This document shows positions 45,810 to 54,592 of a stretch of DNA of 64,000 nt, in pieces. The notes beneath the pieces were generated by a model. The model searched no databases and was not told where the DNA came from. It saw only the letters and a program-made list of their open reading frames with translations. The translations under genes were made by a program, and so were the position numbers. Each line of letters starts with the position of its first letter. The first letter of the stretch is position 1. The stretch lies in contig CBDDLR010000001.1 in assembly GCA_965230765.1 (NCBI GenBank), positions 2,827,045-2,891,044 on the forward strand. The letters run 5' to 3'. The stretch is from Sunxiuqinia sp965230765 (lineage in GTDB: Bacteria; Bacteroidota; Bacteroidia; Bacteroidales; Prolixibacteraceae).

Positions 45810-46868
45810 TTATTGTTTTGCTCCCTCTTTTAATGCCCATTCAAGAAACCCTTCAGGAGCATTCTTTATTCCTGTAATTTTAGCATTCTTAATACTTTCA
45901 ATTTGATCCCAGTTTTGTATATAAGAAAGATTACAATTAGATAAGTTAGCATTTTCAAGATCAGCCCCTTCAACATTTGCTGATGTTAAACTTGCATCTG
46001 TTAAATCACAGTTCTTTAAAGAACTCCAGTTCAGTTCTGAACTACCAAAATTAGCCTGAGTTAGATCACTTCCATCTAATTTTGCATAATGCAATCTTGT
46101 TCCACCTAACTTTGCATTTGTTAAATTTGCATTTGTCAGTGAGATATGGGTTAGATCAATACTATTTAGATCTGCATTACTGAGATCTGCCTCATTAAAA
46201 ATTATTGGAGAGTGATTCATTTCCTCCATATCAATTCCTGAATTTACAAGGAACAGTAAAAGCTGTCCTCTCTCTGGACTATAAGGAATTTCGTTTATTA
46301 CTCCATTATCGTTAAGATATCTATATGGCTTTAAGGATCTACTTAATGCAGTAATCCTTCCTGTCAGTCTATCCGACAGTCTATATAGTGGAGGGTTTTC
46401 AATATCTCGCCTTCTTGGTCTAGTATCTTGTCCGACCATTACTCCTGCTTCTTGATCTGAATTTCGTGTCACCAAAGCATCTTTTTGAACACCAGCCTCA
46501 TCCATTTCTTCATCGATCTCATTCATAATACTAGTTAACTCGAAAATTAAAGCAGATCTACGGCTAGCTTCTTGTAATAATTTTTGATCTGAAAGAATAC
46601 TATTAGAATCTTTTAAAAGTGTATTAGCTTGAATTGCTACTAAAAGTGTGATAATGGAAACAATCGTGATTCCAGCTCCAACAACTGTCGCAGGTCCAAA
46701 AAGCTTCCACACCAATGCTGTCAATGCTGCTTTAGGTCTCGGATCAGAAGACTCAAACATTTTTCTTTTCAAGTAAAAATTCACAAAATTTAGAATTACA
46801 GAAACCATTCTGTGTTCTTGCCTTATAAATTTTGCCTCAGTTTCTATTTTAAATACATCGTCATTCAT
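45810..46868 (-). CDS. Membrane-anchored pentapeptide-repeat protein
   Basis: 352 aa. A transmembrane helix lies at ~53-80 (VVGAGITIVSIITLLVAIQA). From ~225 to ~320 there are about 18 pentapeptide repeats of the A(D/N)LxN type (EADLSNADLNS, TNANLTNAKLG, ADLENANLSN), which fold as a right-handed beta-helix that can mimic DNA or scaffold complexes. The middle region (~90-220) is unassigned. It is alone in a cassette bounded by GTTGGCAGTA and TACTGCCAAC. Confidence 0.82.
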   Translation of the reverse strand: MNDDVFKIETEAKFIRQEHRMVSVILNFVNFYLKRKMFESSDPRPKAALTALVWKLFGPATVVGAGITIVSIITLLVAIQANTLLKDSNSILSDQKLLQEASRRSALIFELTSIMNEIDEEMDEAGVQKDALVTRNSDQEAGVMVGQDTRPRRRDIENPPLYRLSDRLTGRITALSRSLKPYRYLNDNGVINEIPYSPERGQLLLFLVNSGIDMEEMNHSPIIFNEADLSNADLNSIDLTHISLTNANLTNAKLGGTRLHYAKLDGSDLTQANFGSSELNWSSLKNCDLTDASLTSANVEGADLENANLSNCNLSYIQNWDQIESIKNAKITGIKNAPEGFLEWALKEGAKQ

Positions 46869-46888
46869 ATCTCACTTGTATTACTGCC

Positions 46889-47071
46889 AACGGTTTGGCT
46901 ATGTGGAGTGCGGGACTTTGAAACGCTTCACAGTCAGGCTGCCACTGAGCCAATTCGTTTATTTATATTTTAGTTTTTATAGCCAAATCGTCAAAGACGA
47001 ATTGGCGTTGTTACTACGAAGAACTGCGGTTGAATTACCCGCTGTACCCCGCATTACATATAGCTTTTGTT
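46889..47071 (-). repeat. attC site, GTTTGGCTATGTGG family, long form (183 bp)
   Basis: Relative of the site at 12584 with the same inner GAGCCAATTCGT/GACGAATTGGC pair. It differs by point changes and one extra T. Confidence 0.8.
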
Positions 47072-47083
47072 AGCAATAGTATT

Positions 47084-47584
47084 TTATTTAATTTTTTCAG
47101 CATCTAAAATTTTTCTCAAGAACTTATCATTTCTATATTTCTTCAAATGGTATACAGTCAAGTAAATTATATAGAAGAATAGGTTTCCTAAAAGTAAATC
47201 CCATACAATTGGATTCAATTCTCCTGAAATCCTTGAATAAATAAAGATTCCAGTTATTAGTCCCAAGTTGAAAAGTGAAATAATTAAAAACAGAATCCAA
47301 GAAGTATAATTTAATATTACGACTGTTGTAACATTTGTCTTCTCTTTTTCCGATTTTAATTGTCCTTTTATTCTAAGCGTCCAAATGTCTTTGCCAATCT
47401 GTTTTTCAATTATTTTAAAGTCATTACCACTAATTTCTCCTTTATATCTACTAAACAGATTTTTATTAATGATAGAATTGTCATTGCCCGTATTGATACC
47501 TGCATTCTCGACAAGCAAATCTTTAATTGCATCTATTGAGTGATTTGTTCTGTAGGAGGTTTTACTATATGGTATCAGTATCAT
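47084..47584 (-). CDS. Small membrane protein of unknown function
   Basis: 166 aa. The N-terminal ~80 residues are soluble; two transmembrane helices follow (~85-112 and ~125-146), with a basic tail. The N-terminal FKIIEKQIGKDIWTLRIKGQ looks like a small beta-unit. No family is recognised. It is alone in a cassette bounded by GTTAGCAATA and ATTGCTAAC. Confidence 0.65.
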   Translation of the reverse strand: MILIPYSKTSYRTNHSIDAIKDLLVENAGINTGNDNSIINKNLFSRYKGEISGNDFKIIEKQIGKDIWTLRIKGQLKSEKEKTNVTTVVILNYTSWILFLIISLFNLGLITGIFIYSRISGELNPIVWDLLLGNLFFYIIYLTVYHLKKYRNDKFLRKILDAEKIK

Positions 47585-47607
47585 CTGGTCAGTTTAATAT
47601 TATTGCT

Positions 47608-47732
47608 AACGTTCAGTTGTATGTGGTCGGGCGGGATTTCGTGCAGAAATCCAGTCAGACCGGTAGGAGAGTAGCTGGAAGGTTTGACCAGTCAAACCGA
47701 TAAATGCCCCGCCTGCCATATTACAATTTGTT
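47608..47732 (-). repeat. attC site, GTCGGGCGGG family
   Basis: 125 bp, identical to the site at 578. Confidence 0.86.
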
Positions 47733-48191
47733 ATGGTTTGTTTTTTTGTTATCATCTTTTTCAAGTACCGATTAAATGGGAACGTACCTTTCAAACGGTG
47801 AGCAGCTTTCTGGTTTTTAAATACTATTCAAAAAGCTGCTTAAACTACACTTTGTTTCAAACTTCGTTCCTTCACTCCCGTCAAAAAAGATTGGGGTGCG
47901 AAGGATGTTTATAATGCAGTGTCAAGTTTTTGCGTTCTTGTCAGACCTGGAAAACAAGCGGACTGGTCAAACAGCAAGACTTTATCAACTTGTAACATTC
48001 TGGTCAATAAGCACGGACACGTACCAACTTGTCAGGTAACCTTTCCTCTGCGAATCCCTCTCAATCAAACTCTGGTGGGTTGGGGTGTCAATTTGAACAC
48101 TTGGTTTTAAAAATAATTATTTCAAAGAAGAATCGGAAGTGTCCAGTTTAGAGAATCGTTCTAAATAATCAGTATTTTATAAATAAACCAT
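47733..48191 (-). mobile_element. Gene-less cassette body, type A copy 11
   Basis: 459 bp, apparently identical to copies 1, 4 and 5. Confidence 0.82.
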
Positions 48192-48315
48192 AACGTTCAG
48201 TTGTATGTGGTCGGGCGGGATTTCGTGCAGAAATCCAGTCAGACCGGTAGGAGAGTAGCCGGAAGGTTTGACTTGTTAAACCGATAAATGCCCCGCCTGC
48301 CATATACAATTTGTT
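48192..48315 (-). repeat. attC site, GTCGGGCGGG family
   Basis: 124 bp with one change (GACTTGTTAAACC) in the inner arm. Confidence 0.83.
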
Positions 48316-48324
48316 AGCGCGTCG

Positions 48325-48831
48325 TTATTTTTCTTTTTTATTAATTCTCAATAGTCGTAAAATAAAGTTTATGTTGGTAATCATTAAGTATCCAAGTAAA
48401 ATATTTAATCCATTTACAATCCAATTCCAATTGAAATTTGAAGTCATATTTTGTGAATTTATATCCGAATAAAATGCACTAAAGGTTTGATTTATAAAAA
48501 TTGGAATGTTGTCAATAATTAAAAAGCCTCCAATTATGAAGATTGCAATTTTTACAATCTCAGTTGTGGACAAATTTCCCAATTCAATTTTGTCATTGTC
48601 AAAACCTTTTTCGAGTTTTAGTATCCTAACAACATGATGAGATTTAAAAATCAAAAAAATAAAAAGTGCAATGAGTATTCCTAAAATCATCACCAAATAA
48701 ATAATGGATATAAGCCCAATTTCCATAAAAACAAAGGAAAAATTACTTGGCAATGTGACAAATAATGCAGTGATTATCGAGTAAAGTCCAAAGAGTTTTA
48801 TTATCAGAATAAAGAAGTCCTTTTTAGTCAT
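48325..48831 (-). CDS. Four-helix membrane protein of unknown function
   Basis: 168 aa with four hydrophobic segments (~8-30, ~36-62, ~92-112, ~138-157). No charged catalytic motif and no known family are seen. It is in a cassette bounded by GTTAGCGCG and CGCGCTAAC, which also contains an attC-like remnant upstream of the gene. Confidence 0.66.
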   Translation of the reverse strand: MTKKDFFILIIKLFGLYSIITALFVTLPSNFSFVFMEIGLISIIYLVMILGILIALFIFLIFKSHHVVRILKLEKGFDNDKIELGNLSTTEIVKIAIFIIGGFLIIDNIPIFINQTFSAFYSDINSQNMTSNFNWNWIVNGLNILLGYLMITNINFILRLLRINKKEK

Positions 48832-49035
48832 AAATCTGGTTTTATTGTTTGTAATTCTGACTAACGTTAAAGTTAGTCTTTGATTATCAGTGTTTTATAT
48901 TTTGCTCAAAATTGTCATTTTCTTTACATTTTTGCTACCCACTTTACGTTAGCAACCGGATTTAATATGCTCTGGAAAAATAGATAATTTACTTTTAAAT
49001 CTATTTCGGAAGTGCTTATGTGGGGAATGCGCGCT
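48832..49035. other. Gene-free segment with attC-like remnant
   Basis: 204 bp. AACGTTAAAGT (starting at 48863) and ACTTTACGTT (ending near 48952) form an inverted repeat with one unpaired T, about 90 bp apart, followed by GTTAGCAACCGG. This has the layout of a divergent attC embedded in the cassette. Confidence 0.5.
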
Positions 49036-49160
49036 AACGTTCAGTTGTATGTGGTCGGGCGGGATTTCGTGCAGAAATCCTGTCAGACCGGTAGGAGAGT
49101 AGCTGGAAGGTTTGACATGTCAAACCGATAAATGCCCCGCCTGCCATATTACAATTTGTT
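49036..49160 (-). repeat. attC site, GTCGGGCGGG family
   Basis: 125 bp, CATATTACAA form preceding a type A body. Confidence 0.84.
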
Positions 49161-49620
49161 ATGGTTTGTTTTTTCGTTATCATCTTTTTCAAGTACCGAT
49201 GAAATGGGAACGTACCTTTCAAACGGTGAGCAGCTTTCTGGTTTTTAAATATTTTTCAAAAAGCTGCTTAAACTACACTTTGTTTCAAACTTCGTTCCTT
49301 CACTCCCGTCAAAAAAGATTGGGGTGCGAAGGATGTTTATAATGCAGTGTCAAGTTTTTGCTTTCTTGTCAGACCAGGAAAACAAGCGGACTGGTCAAAA
49401 AGCAAAACTTTATCAACTTGTAACATTCCAGTCAGAAAAGCACGGACACGTACCAACTTGTCAGGTAACCTTTCCTCTGCGAATCCCTCTCAATCAAACT
49501 CTGGTGGGTTGGGGTGTCAATTTGAACACTTGGTTTTAAAAATAATTATTTCAAAGAAGAATCGGAAGTGTCCAATTTAGAGAATCGTTCTAAATAATCA
49601 GTTTTTTAGAAATAAACCAT
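49161..49620 (-). mobile_element. Gene-less cassette body, type A copy 12
   Basis: 460 bp, the longest type A body, with an extra base near GTCAGAAAAGCACGG. Confidence 0.78.
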
Positions 49621-49745
49621 AACGGCCGCGGATATGTTGCGGCGGGGTTTTATTTGCACTAAAGTTTCATATATTTTTTAAAATTATGTATTGTATTGTT
49701 AAAATCAAATAGCACCAAACACCCCGCTGAAATATAAACGATGTT
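49621..49745 (-). repeat. attC site, GGCCGCGG family
   Basis: 125 bp, 3' attC of type B copy 10. Confidence 0.82.
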
Positions 49746-50153
49746 ATGGTTAGGCAGGGCAATACGGGCGTGCTCAGTCATTGTAACAAAACCAGCCTGG
49801 CAGTTTGTTTGCCCCTCCCAAGTGATGTGCCAAGTTTGCAAAACCAGTTGTTGCTTACCGCTGTCCCTGTTTGGTGTTGTTTGCCTTTCCTTAATTTACA
49901 TATCTTTAAGCAACAATACCTGTCCCAGGTTACCCGTTCAGGTAGGGGCAAACATGGCGCAGGAGTTGATTAACCGCAAACAAGGTGACAGGCTGTAGAT
50001 GCTTTTGGGCGTGATTTTATGAAAATTGCTTCCCAATGACCACTAGTCAGGTAGATGTATTACCTGAAACTATGTTCCACTTTCACAAGTGCCATTTACA
50101 AAAACCAAGCTTTTAAAGAACGCTTTTTTTAATAAACTGAAATGCTTAACCAT
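49746..50153 (-). mobile_element. Gene-less cassette body, type B copy 10
   Basis: 408 bp, AATACGGG subtype with the GCTTCCCAATG variant. First of a tandem pair. Confidence 0.8.
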
Positions 50154-50278
50154 AACGGCCGCGGATATGTTGCGGCGGGGTTTTATTTGCACTAAAGTTT
50201 CATATATTTTTTAAAATTATGTATTGTATTGTTAAAATCAAATAGCACCAAACACCCCGCTGAAATATAAACGATGTT
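50154..50278 (-). repeat. attC site, GGCCGCGG family
   Basis: 125 bp site between tandem type B bodies. Confidence 0.82.
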
Positions 50279-50686
50279 ATGGTTAGGCAGGGCAATCCGG
50301 GCGTGCTCAGTCATTGTAACAAAACCAGCCTGGCAGTTTGTTTGCCCCTCCCAAGTGATGTGCCAAGTTTGCAAAACCAGTTGTTGCTTACCGCTGTCCC
50401 TGTTTGGTGTTGTTTGCCTTTCCTTAATTTACATATCTTTAAGCAACAATACCTGTCCCAGGTTACCCGTTCAGGTAGGGGCAAACATGGCACAGGAGTT
50501 GATTAACCGCAAACAAGGTGACAGGCTGTAGATGCTTTTGGGCGTGATTTTATGAAAATTGCTTTCCAATGACCACAAGTCAGGTAGATGTATTACCTGA
50601 AACTATGTTCCACTTTCACAAGTGCCATTTACAAAAACCAAGCTTTTAAAGAACGCTTTTTTTAATAAACTGAAATGCTTAACCAT
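50279..50686 (-). mobile_element. Gene-less cassette body, type B copy 11
   Basis: 408 bp. It matches copy 2, including the unusual GACCACAAGTCAGG, so the copy 10-11 pair resembles the copy 1-2 pair. Confidence 0.8.
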
Positions 50687-50810
50687 AACGGTAAATTGTA
50701 TGAGTAGTGGCAGATTGCGTGACACTTTCCTGTCAAACCGCTACGTAGTTTGAGCGGGCTACAAACCATGATATTTAGCACCTTACCTGCCATTACTTAT
50801 ACAAAATGTT
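50687..50810 (-). repeat. attC site, GTAAATTGTATGAG family
   Basis: 124 bp. It encodes the last residues (NILYK) and the TAA stop (50793-50795) of the gene to its right. Confidence 0.83.
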
Positions 50811-51716
50811 GCCAACAGTTAATTCATTTATTCCACCGCTAATTTTTACAACTCGTTCAATCGGAATTTCATTATTTTCAAGAATAATTGTTCCTTTTAT
50901 AGCATAAATCCCTTGATCTAAATTGGTGATCACCTTACTTTCCTGCATTTGTTTAAGTTCAAAGGAGTTGTTGTTAATAGTAAATTTTCCTGCCTTTATG
51001 TTTTTATAGTTGAAAGTTATTTGAAGAATTCCTTTTTCGGAAGAAACTTTATTTTCAGCCTCCTCCTCTTTTTTTGCCTTTTCTTCTTCTTTCTTTTTAG
51101 TTTCCAACTTGATGCGTTCCTGAGCAAGATTTTGTCTTGCACTTGTCAATTCTGAATCAACTTTGTTTGTTAATGCAGTGATCTGATTGCGAAGATTAGT
51201 ACTCCAATTACTCGTTTCATCAATTATTATAGTTCTTAAAGATTTATCTAAATTGAGAATAGTATCAATTTGCAGTTTCATTAAATCTTCATTTGTTCCA
51301 TCTAATTGATTAATTGAAATAAATTGCGCTTGATATTCAGATATGACTTTTTCAATTTCAAATTGCGCTTGAATATACCTCATCCACCCTTCGGATAGTC
51401 CAAATTGACGATCAATTAGCAATAGTAGACTTGCAAGTACTAATGACCCAACATTCATTGTCAAGATCCTATACTCCTCTTTGTCTGGTGTGAAATTAAT
51501 TGTAAGGGCTAAAATCAATGCTAATGCAAAGAGTGCTACAGACCCTATCCTCAAAGTGATTGACCAAATTCTTTTCCATATAACATGATCAAAGTAAAAC
51601 TTATGCATTTCATCTGCATAAGCTAAAACACGGTTCAAATAATCGGCTGTGAGTTCATTTGAGATTTCTCCCCACTTCCGATCTACAGCAATGCTCTTCC
51701 ATTCTTTTTTTTTCAT
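50793..51716 (-). CDS. SLATT-like two-helix membrane protein with coiled coil
   Basis: 307 aa. After a soluble N-terminus (~1-45), two adjacent transmembrane helices (~50-70 and ~84-102) precede a long helical region, with a KKKEEEKAKKEEEAE coiled stretch near 208-222 and a ~75-residue beta domain at the C-terminus. The paired helices after an amphipathic head recall SLATT-type membrane effectors; this is a resemblance, not a proven assignment. The final residues and stop are read from the attC. It is the last of three genes in a cassette bounded by GTTGCCAACA and TTGGCAAC. Confidence 0.6.
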   Translation of the reverse strand: MKKKEWKSIAVDRKWGEISNELTADYLNRVLAYADEMHKFYFDHVIWKRIWSITLRIGSVALFALALILALTINFTPDKEEYRILTMNVGSLVLASLLLLIDRQFGLSEGWMRYIQAQFEIEKVISEYQAQFISINQLDGTNEDLMKLQIDTILNLDKSLRTIIIDETSNWSTNLRNQITALTNKVDSELTSARQNLAQERIKLETKKKEEEKAKKEEEAENKVSSEKGILQITFNYKNIKAGKFTINNNSFELKQMQESKVITNLDQGIYAIKGTIILENNEIPIERVVKISGGINELTVGNILYK

Positions 51717-51740
51717 ATCTATTCGAATTGTTGCAAACAG

Positions 51741-52784
51741 TTATTTCAAAAGAATTGGAATACCTACATAGAAATTTATCGAAAAAATATCATCAATGTC
51801 TTTTTTTCCTGTTGAGTCATTAAAATCAATGAAGGCGAACTGGAGAGAAGAAATAATATTTGATGAAGACCATTTAGGATGAATGGATGGTCCTATTGAG
51901 AAGTTCCAAGACATCACATCTTCATTGAAATTATATTTTGTTGATAACGATCCAAGAAGTCCAATTCTTGGTCCAATTTCATTCCCATTACTATCTTTCT
52001 GTAAAAATGGTGTCCATGCGAAATCTAATTTAGGAAGTATAGAAAAATAATCATCCTGAAATTTTGGATATGCTTTCTCAGTTTTTTGAATCATACCATT
52101 GCTTACTGTTGAATCAATGATAACGAAATCCTTTGTTTTCATATCCGATATAGGGTTAATACTATACTGAATTGCCATTGACAAAGCAATTATTAAGTTA
52201 TCAGAATTATTATTAGTTGAAAGAACCCAGTTAAAACCAGGAGTAATATTAAAGATATGAGATACTTTTTTCTCAATTGTAATTGAGTCAGTTGTACTTA
52301 TGCTTCCGAATTTATTTTGTTGCAACCCATAACCAAGTCTAAGAAAGCTATATCTACTTTCTGTCTGAAACTCATCACGGTTATTAATCATCTCATAAGA
52401 TAGTCCTAATCCCGGATTATATTTGCCTCCGCTATAAATCGCATTGGCACCATCAGTTACAGGAACTATAAATTTAAAATTTCTCCCCTTAAAAGGATTT
52501 ACATACAATGTATCCGTAATCTTAGTTTTATCTATTTTTGATTCATCAAAGTCTTTCGTAATTTCAATTTTACTGCCATCCTTCATTACAAGATAACTAA
52601 TCATTTTACTATGCGTTTTACCATAAGTAAAACGAGCTTCCGACTTGGAAAAATCATATCCGATGTTCATTCCATTTTCTTGTGAAAAAACAATTCCATT
52701 CTCTGTTTTCGCACTCTTCATGTTAACCTGAGCATAAGATAAATTCACACAAAATATGGCTATAATTGGTAATATCCTTTTCAT
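51741..52784 (-). CDS. Putative outer-membrane beta-barrel protein
   Basis: 347 aa. The signal peptide (1-19, ending SYAQ) is followed by alternating amphipathic strands through the C-terminus (YSFLRLGYGLQQNKF, IIALSMAIQYSINPI, SSLQFAFIDFND) with a terminal strand IFSINFYVGIPILLK, which fits an outer-membrane barrel. It is the middle gene of a three-gene cassette, 24 bp before the SLATT-like gene and 3 bp after the 99-aa gene. Function unknown. Confidence 0.65.
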   Translation of the reverse strand: MKRILPIIAIFCVNLSYAQVNMKSAKTENGIVFSQENGMNIGYDFSKSEARFTYGKTHSKMISYLVMKDGSKIEITKDFDESKIDKTKITDTLYVNPFKGRNFKFIVPVTDGANAIYSGGKYNPGLGLSYEMINNRDEFQTESRYSFLRLGYGLQQNKFGSISTTDSITIEKKVSHIFNITPGFNWVLSTNNNSDNLIIALSMAIQYSINPISDMKTKDFVIIDSTVSNGMIQKTEKAYPKFQDDYFSILPKLDFAWTPFLQKDSNGNEIGPRIGLLGSLSTKYNFNEDVMSWNFSIGPSIHPKWSSSNIISSLQFAFIDFNDSTGKKDIDDIFSINFYVGIPILLK

Positions 52785-52787
52785 GGC

Positions 52788-53087
52788 TTATAAGTTAAAT
52801 GATGAAATTTTGAATGAACGTGTTATTCTATTTATTCCGCTCTTTTTTAGCTTACCTTTAATTTCTTTTTTAACGGAATTAAGAGTCATAGACAATTCAT
52901 ATTCTTGTCCTAATTGTCCTCTAATTACAATGGTTACATCTACAGAGTTATCCATATAAGTTACATTTTCCTCTGCTTTCCATTTATCACCATGTGAGTA
53001 AATATTAAAAGATGTTGTCTCTACCATTAAACCTAGAGGTCCAGGTCTTTTTGAAATTTCAAACTTCGTTACATTTGTTGTTGGCAT
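52788..53087 (-). CDS. Small beta-rich protein of unknown function
   Basis: 99 aa, no signal peptide. It is predicted to be mostly strands (VTKFEISKRPGPLGLMVE, VDVTIVIRGQLGQEYELSMTL). First gene of the three-gene cassette with a barrel protein and a membrane protein; the order and small gaps suggest a joint function. No family is recognised. Confidence 0.62.
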   Translation of the reverse strand: MPTTNVTKFEISKRPGPLGLMVETTSFNIYSHGDKWKAEENVTYMDNSVDVTIVIRGQLGQEYELSMTLNSVKKEIKGKLKKSGINRITRSFKISSFNL

Positions 53088-53146
53088 ATTTTTATGGTTT
53101 TAGTTTCGTTTAGATTTAATTATAACCTATCTGTCTAATTGTTGGC

Positions 53147-53270
53147 AACGGTCACTTGTATGTGGTCGGGCGGGATTTCGTGCAGAAATCCAGTCAGACC
53201 GGTAGGAGAGTAGCCGGAAGGTTTGACTTGTCAAACCGATAAAAGCCCCGCCTGCCATATACAATTTGTT
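53147..53270 (-). repeat. attC site, GTCGGGCGGG family
   Basis: 124 bp with GATAAAAGCCCCGCC in the right arm. Confidence 0.84.
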
Positions 53271-53282
53271 AACCACTGATTT

Positions 53283-53897
53283 TTAATATTTTTCTTTTCT
53301 TTCAAATTTGTCGTTTTGTGTCAAGTAATGAATTGCAATTATTAGCCTGACTTTTGGGTCTTTGATGTTATAATTTTTATAATTCTTAATTAAGTCTCCT
53401 ACCATTGTAGGTGAAATATCTCCTGCGATTTCGAGAGAGTTGTAATAATTGTTAATTACACTGTCTTGTTGCCCTAATGACTTTAAAAACTCCACGTATT
53501 TGCCTTGCCGATTTAATTGAATGTATTTCAATGAGTCATTCGAGTCAGGTTTAGTCAACCAGCTAATTGTCCAAATATTATCAAATGTCTTTTTGTCGAG
53601 TTGATTATACATTCCCTTTTGGTCGTTGAAATTAATCGATAGTTTAAAGTCTGACATTTTTTCAATGTCGGAGTTTTGCAGAAAAAAGTCTGTGTACACT
53701 TTTTCCAAATTATCTTGTTTATCACTCTCCGTCAAACCAATACTTTTGTCAAAGAAACTTTGGATTTTTGTTAAGTCATTAATTTCAGTTGTATTAAACG
53801 ACTCTTTGATTGTTAGGTCATTTGATAAGTCGTTTTGTCTTTGAGTAGTGCAACTGAGTGCAATAATCATGGTTGAAATCAGAAATAAATTTTTCAT
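53283..53897 (-). CDS. Putative lipoprotein, paralogue of the 63 kb gene
   Basis: 204 aa. MKNLFLISTMIIALSC then TTQ is a lipoprotein leader with cysteine 16. The C-terminal ~45 residues (GDISPTMVGDLIKNYKNY, then KVRLIIAIHYLTQND) closely match the protein at 63124-63738 (GDISPSMFAGTIKRFKEF, KIRLLIAVHYLTIND), and both are 204 aa. The two are cassette-borne paralogues with different attC families. Function unknown. The cassette is bounded by GTTAACCAC and GTGGTTAAC. Confidence 0.75.
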   Translation of the reverse strand: MKNLFLISTMIIALSCTTQRQNDLSNDLTIKESFNTTEINDLTKIQSFFDKSIGLTESDKQDNLEKVYTDFFLQNSDIEKMSDFKLSINFNDQKGMYNQLDKKTFDNIWTISWLTKPDSNDSLKYIQLNRQGKYVEFLKSLGQQDSVINNYYNSLEIAGDISPTMVGDLIKNYKNYNIKDPKVRLIIAIHYLTQNDKFERKEKY

Positions 53898-53923
53898 TTG
53901 GCGTCAATTTTAAATTTGTGGTT

Positions 53924-54048
53924 AACGGCCGCGGATATGTTGCGGCGGGGTTTTATTTGCACTAAAGTTTCATATATTTTTTAAAATTATGTATTGTATT
54001 GTTAAAATCAAATAGCACCAAACACCCCGCTGAAATATAAACGATGTT
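53924..54048 (-). repeat. attC site, GGCCGCGG family
   Basis: 125 bp, 3' attC of type B copy 12. Confidence 0.82.
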
Positions 54049-54456
54049 ATGGTTAGGCAGGGCAATACGGGCGTGCTCAGTCATTGTAACAAAACCAGCC
54101 TGGCAGTTTGTTTGCCCCTCCCAAGTGATGTGCCAAGTTTGCAAAACCAGTTGTTGCTTACCGCTGTCCCTGTTTGGTGTTGTTTGCCTTTCCTTAATTT
54201 ACATATCTTTAAGCAACAATACCTGTCCCAGGTTACCCGTTCAGGTAGGGGCAAACATGGCGCAGGAGTTGATTAACCGCAAACAAGGTGACAGGCTGTA
54301 GATGCTTTTGGGCGTGATTTTATGAAAATTGCTTTCCAATGACCACTAGTCAGGTAGATGTATTACCTGAAACTATGTTCCACTTTCACAAGTGCCATTT
54401 ACAAAAACCAAGCTTTTAAAGAACGCTTTTTTTAATAAACTGAAATGCTTAACCAT
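54049..54456 (-). mobile_element. Gene-less cassette body, type B copy 12
   Basis: 408 bp, AATACGGG subtype, apparently identical to copy 6. Confidence 0.8.
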
Positions 54457-54580
54457 AACGGTAAATTGTATGAGTAGTGGCAGATTGCGTGGCACTTTCC
54501 TGTCAAACCGCTAGGTAGTTTGAGCGGGCTATAAGCCTTGATATTTAGCACTTTACCTGCCATTACTTATACAAAATGTT
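54457..54580 (-). repeat. attC site, GTAAATTGTATGAG family
   Basis: 124 bp, identical to the site at 2995. Both are the 3' attC of the duplicated metallopeptidase. Confidence 0.86.
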
Positions 54581-54592
54581 AGGCAAAGTAGT

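Noticed and set aside
1162..50278. Type B elements as insertion sequences or MITEs
   Set aside because: There are no transposase, terminal repeats with target duplications, or insertions inside genes; their ends coincide with cassette boundary boxes every time.
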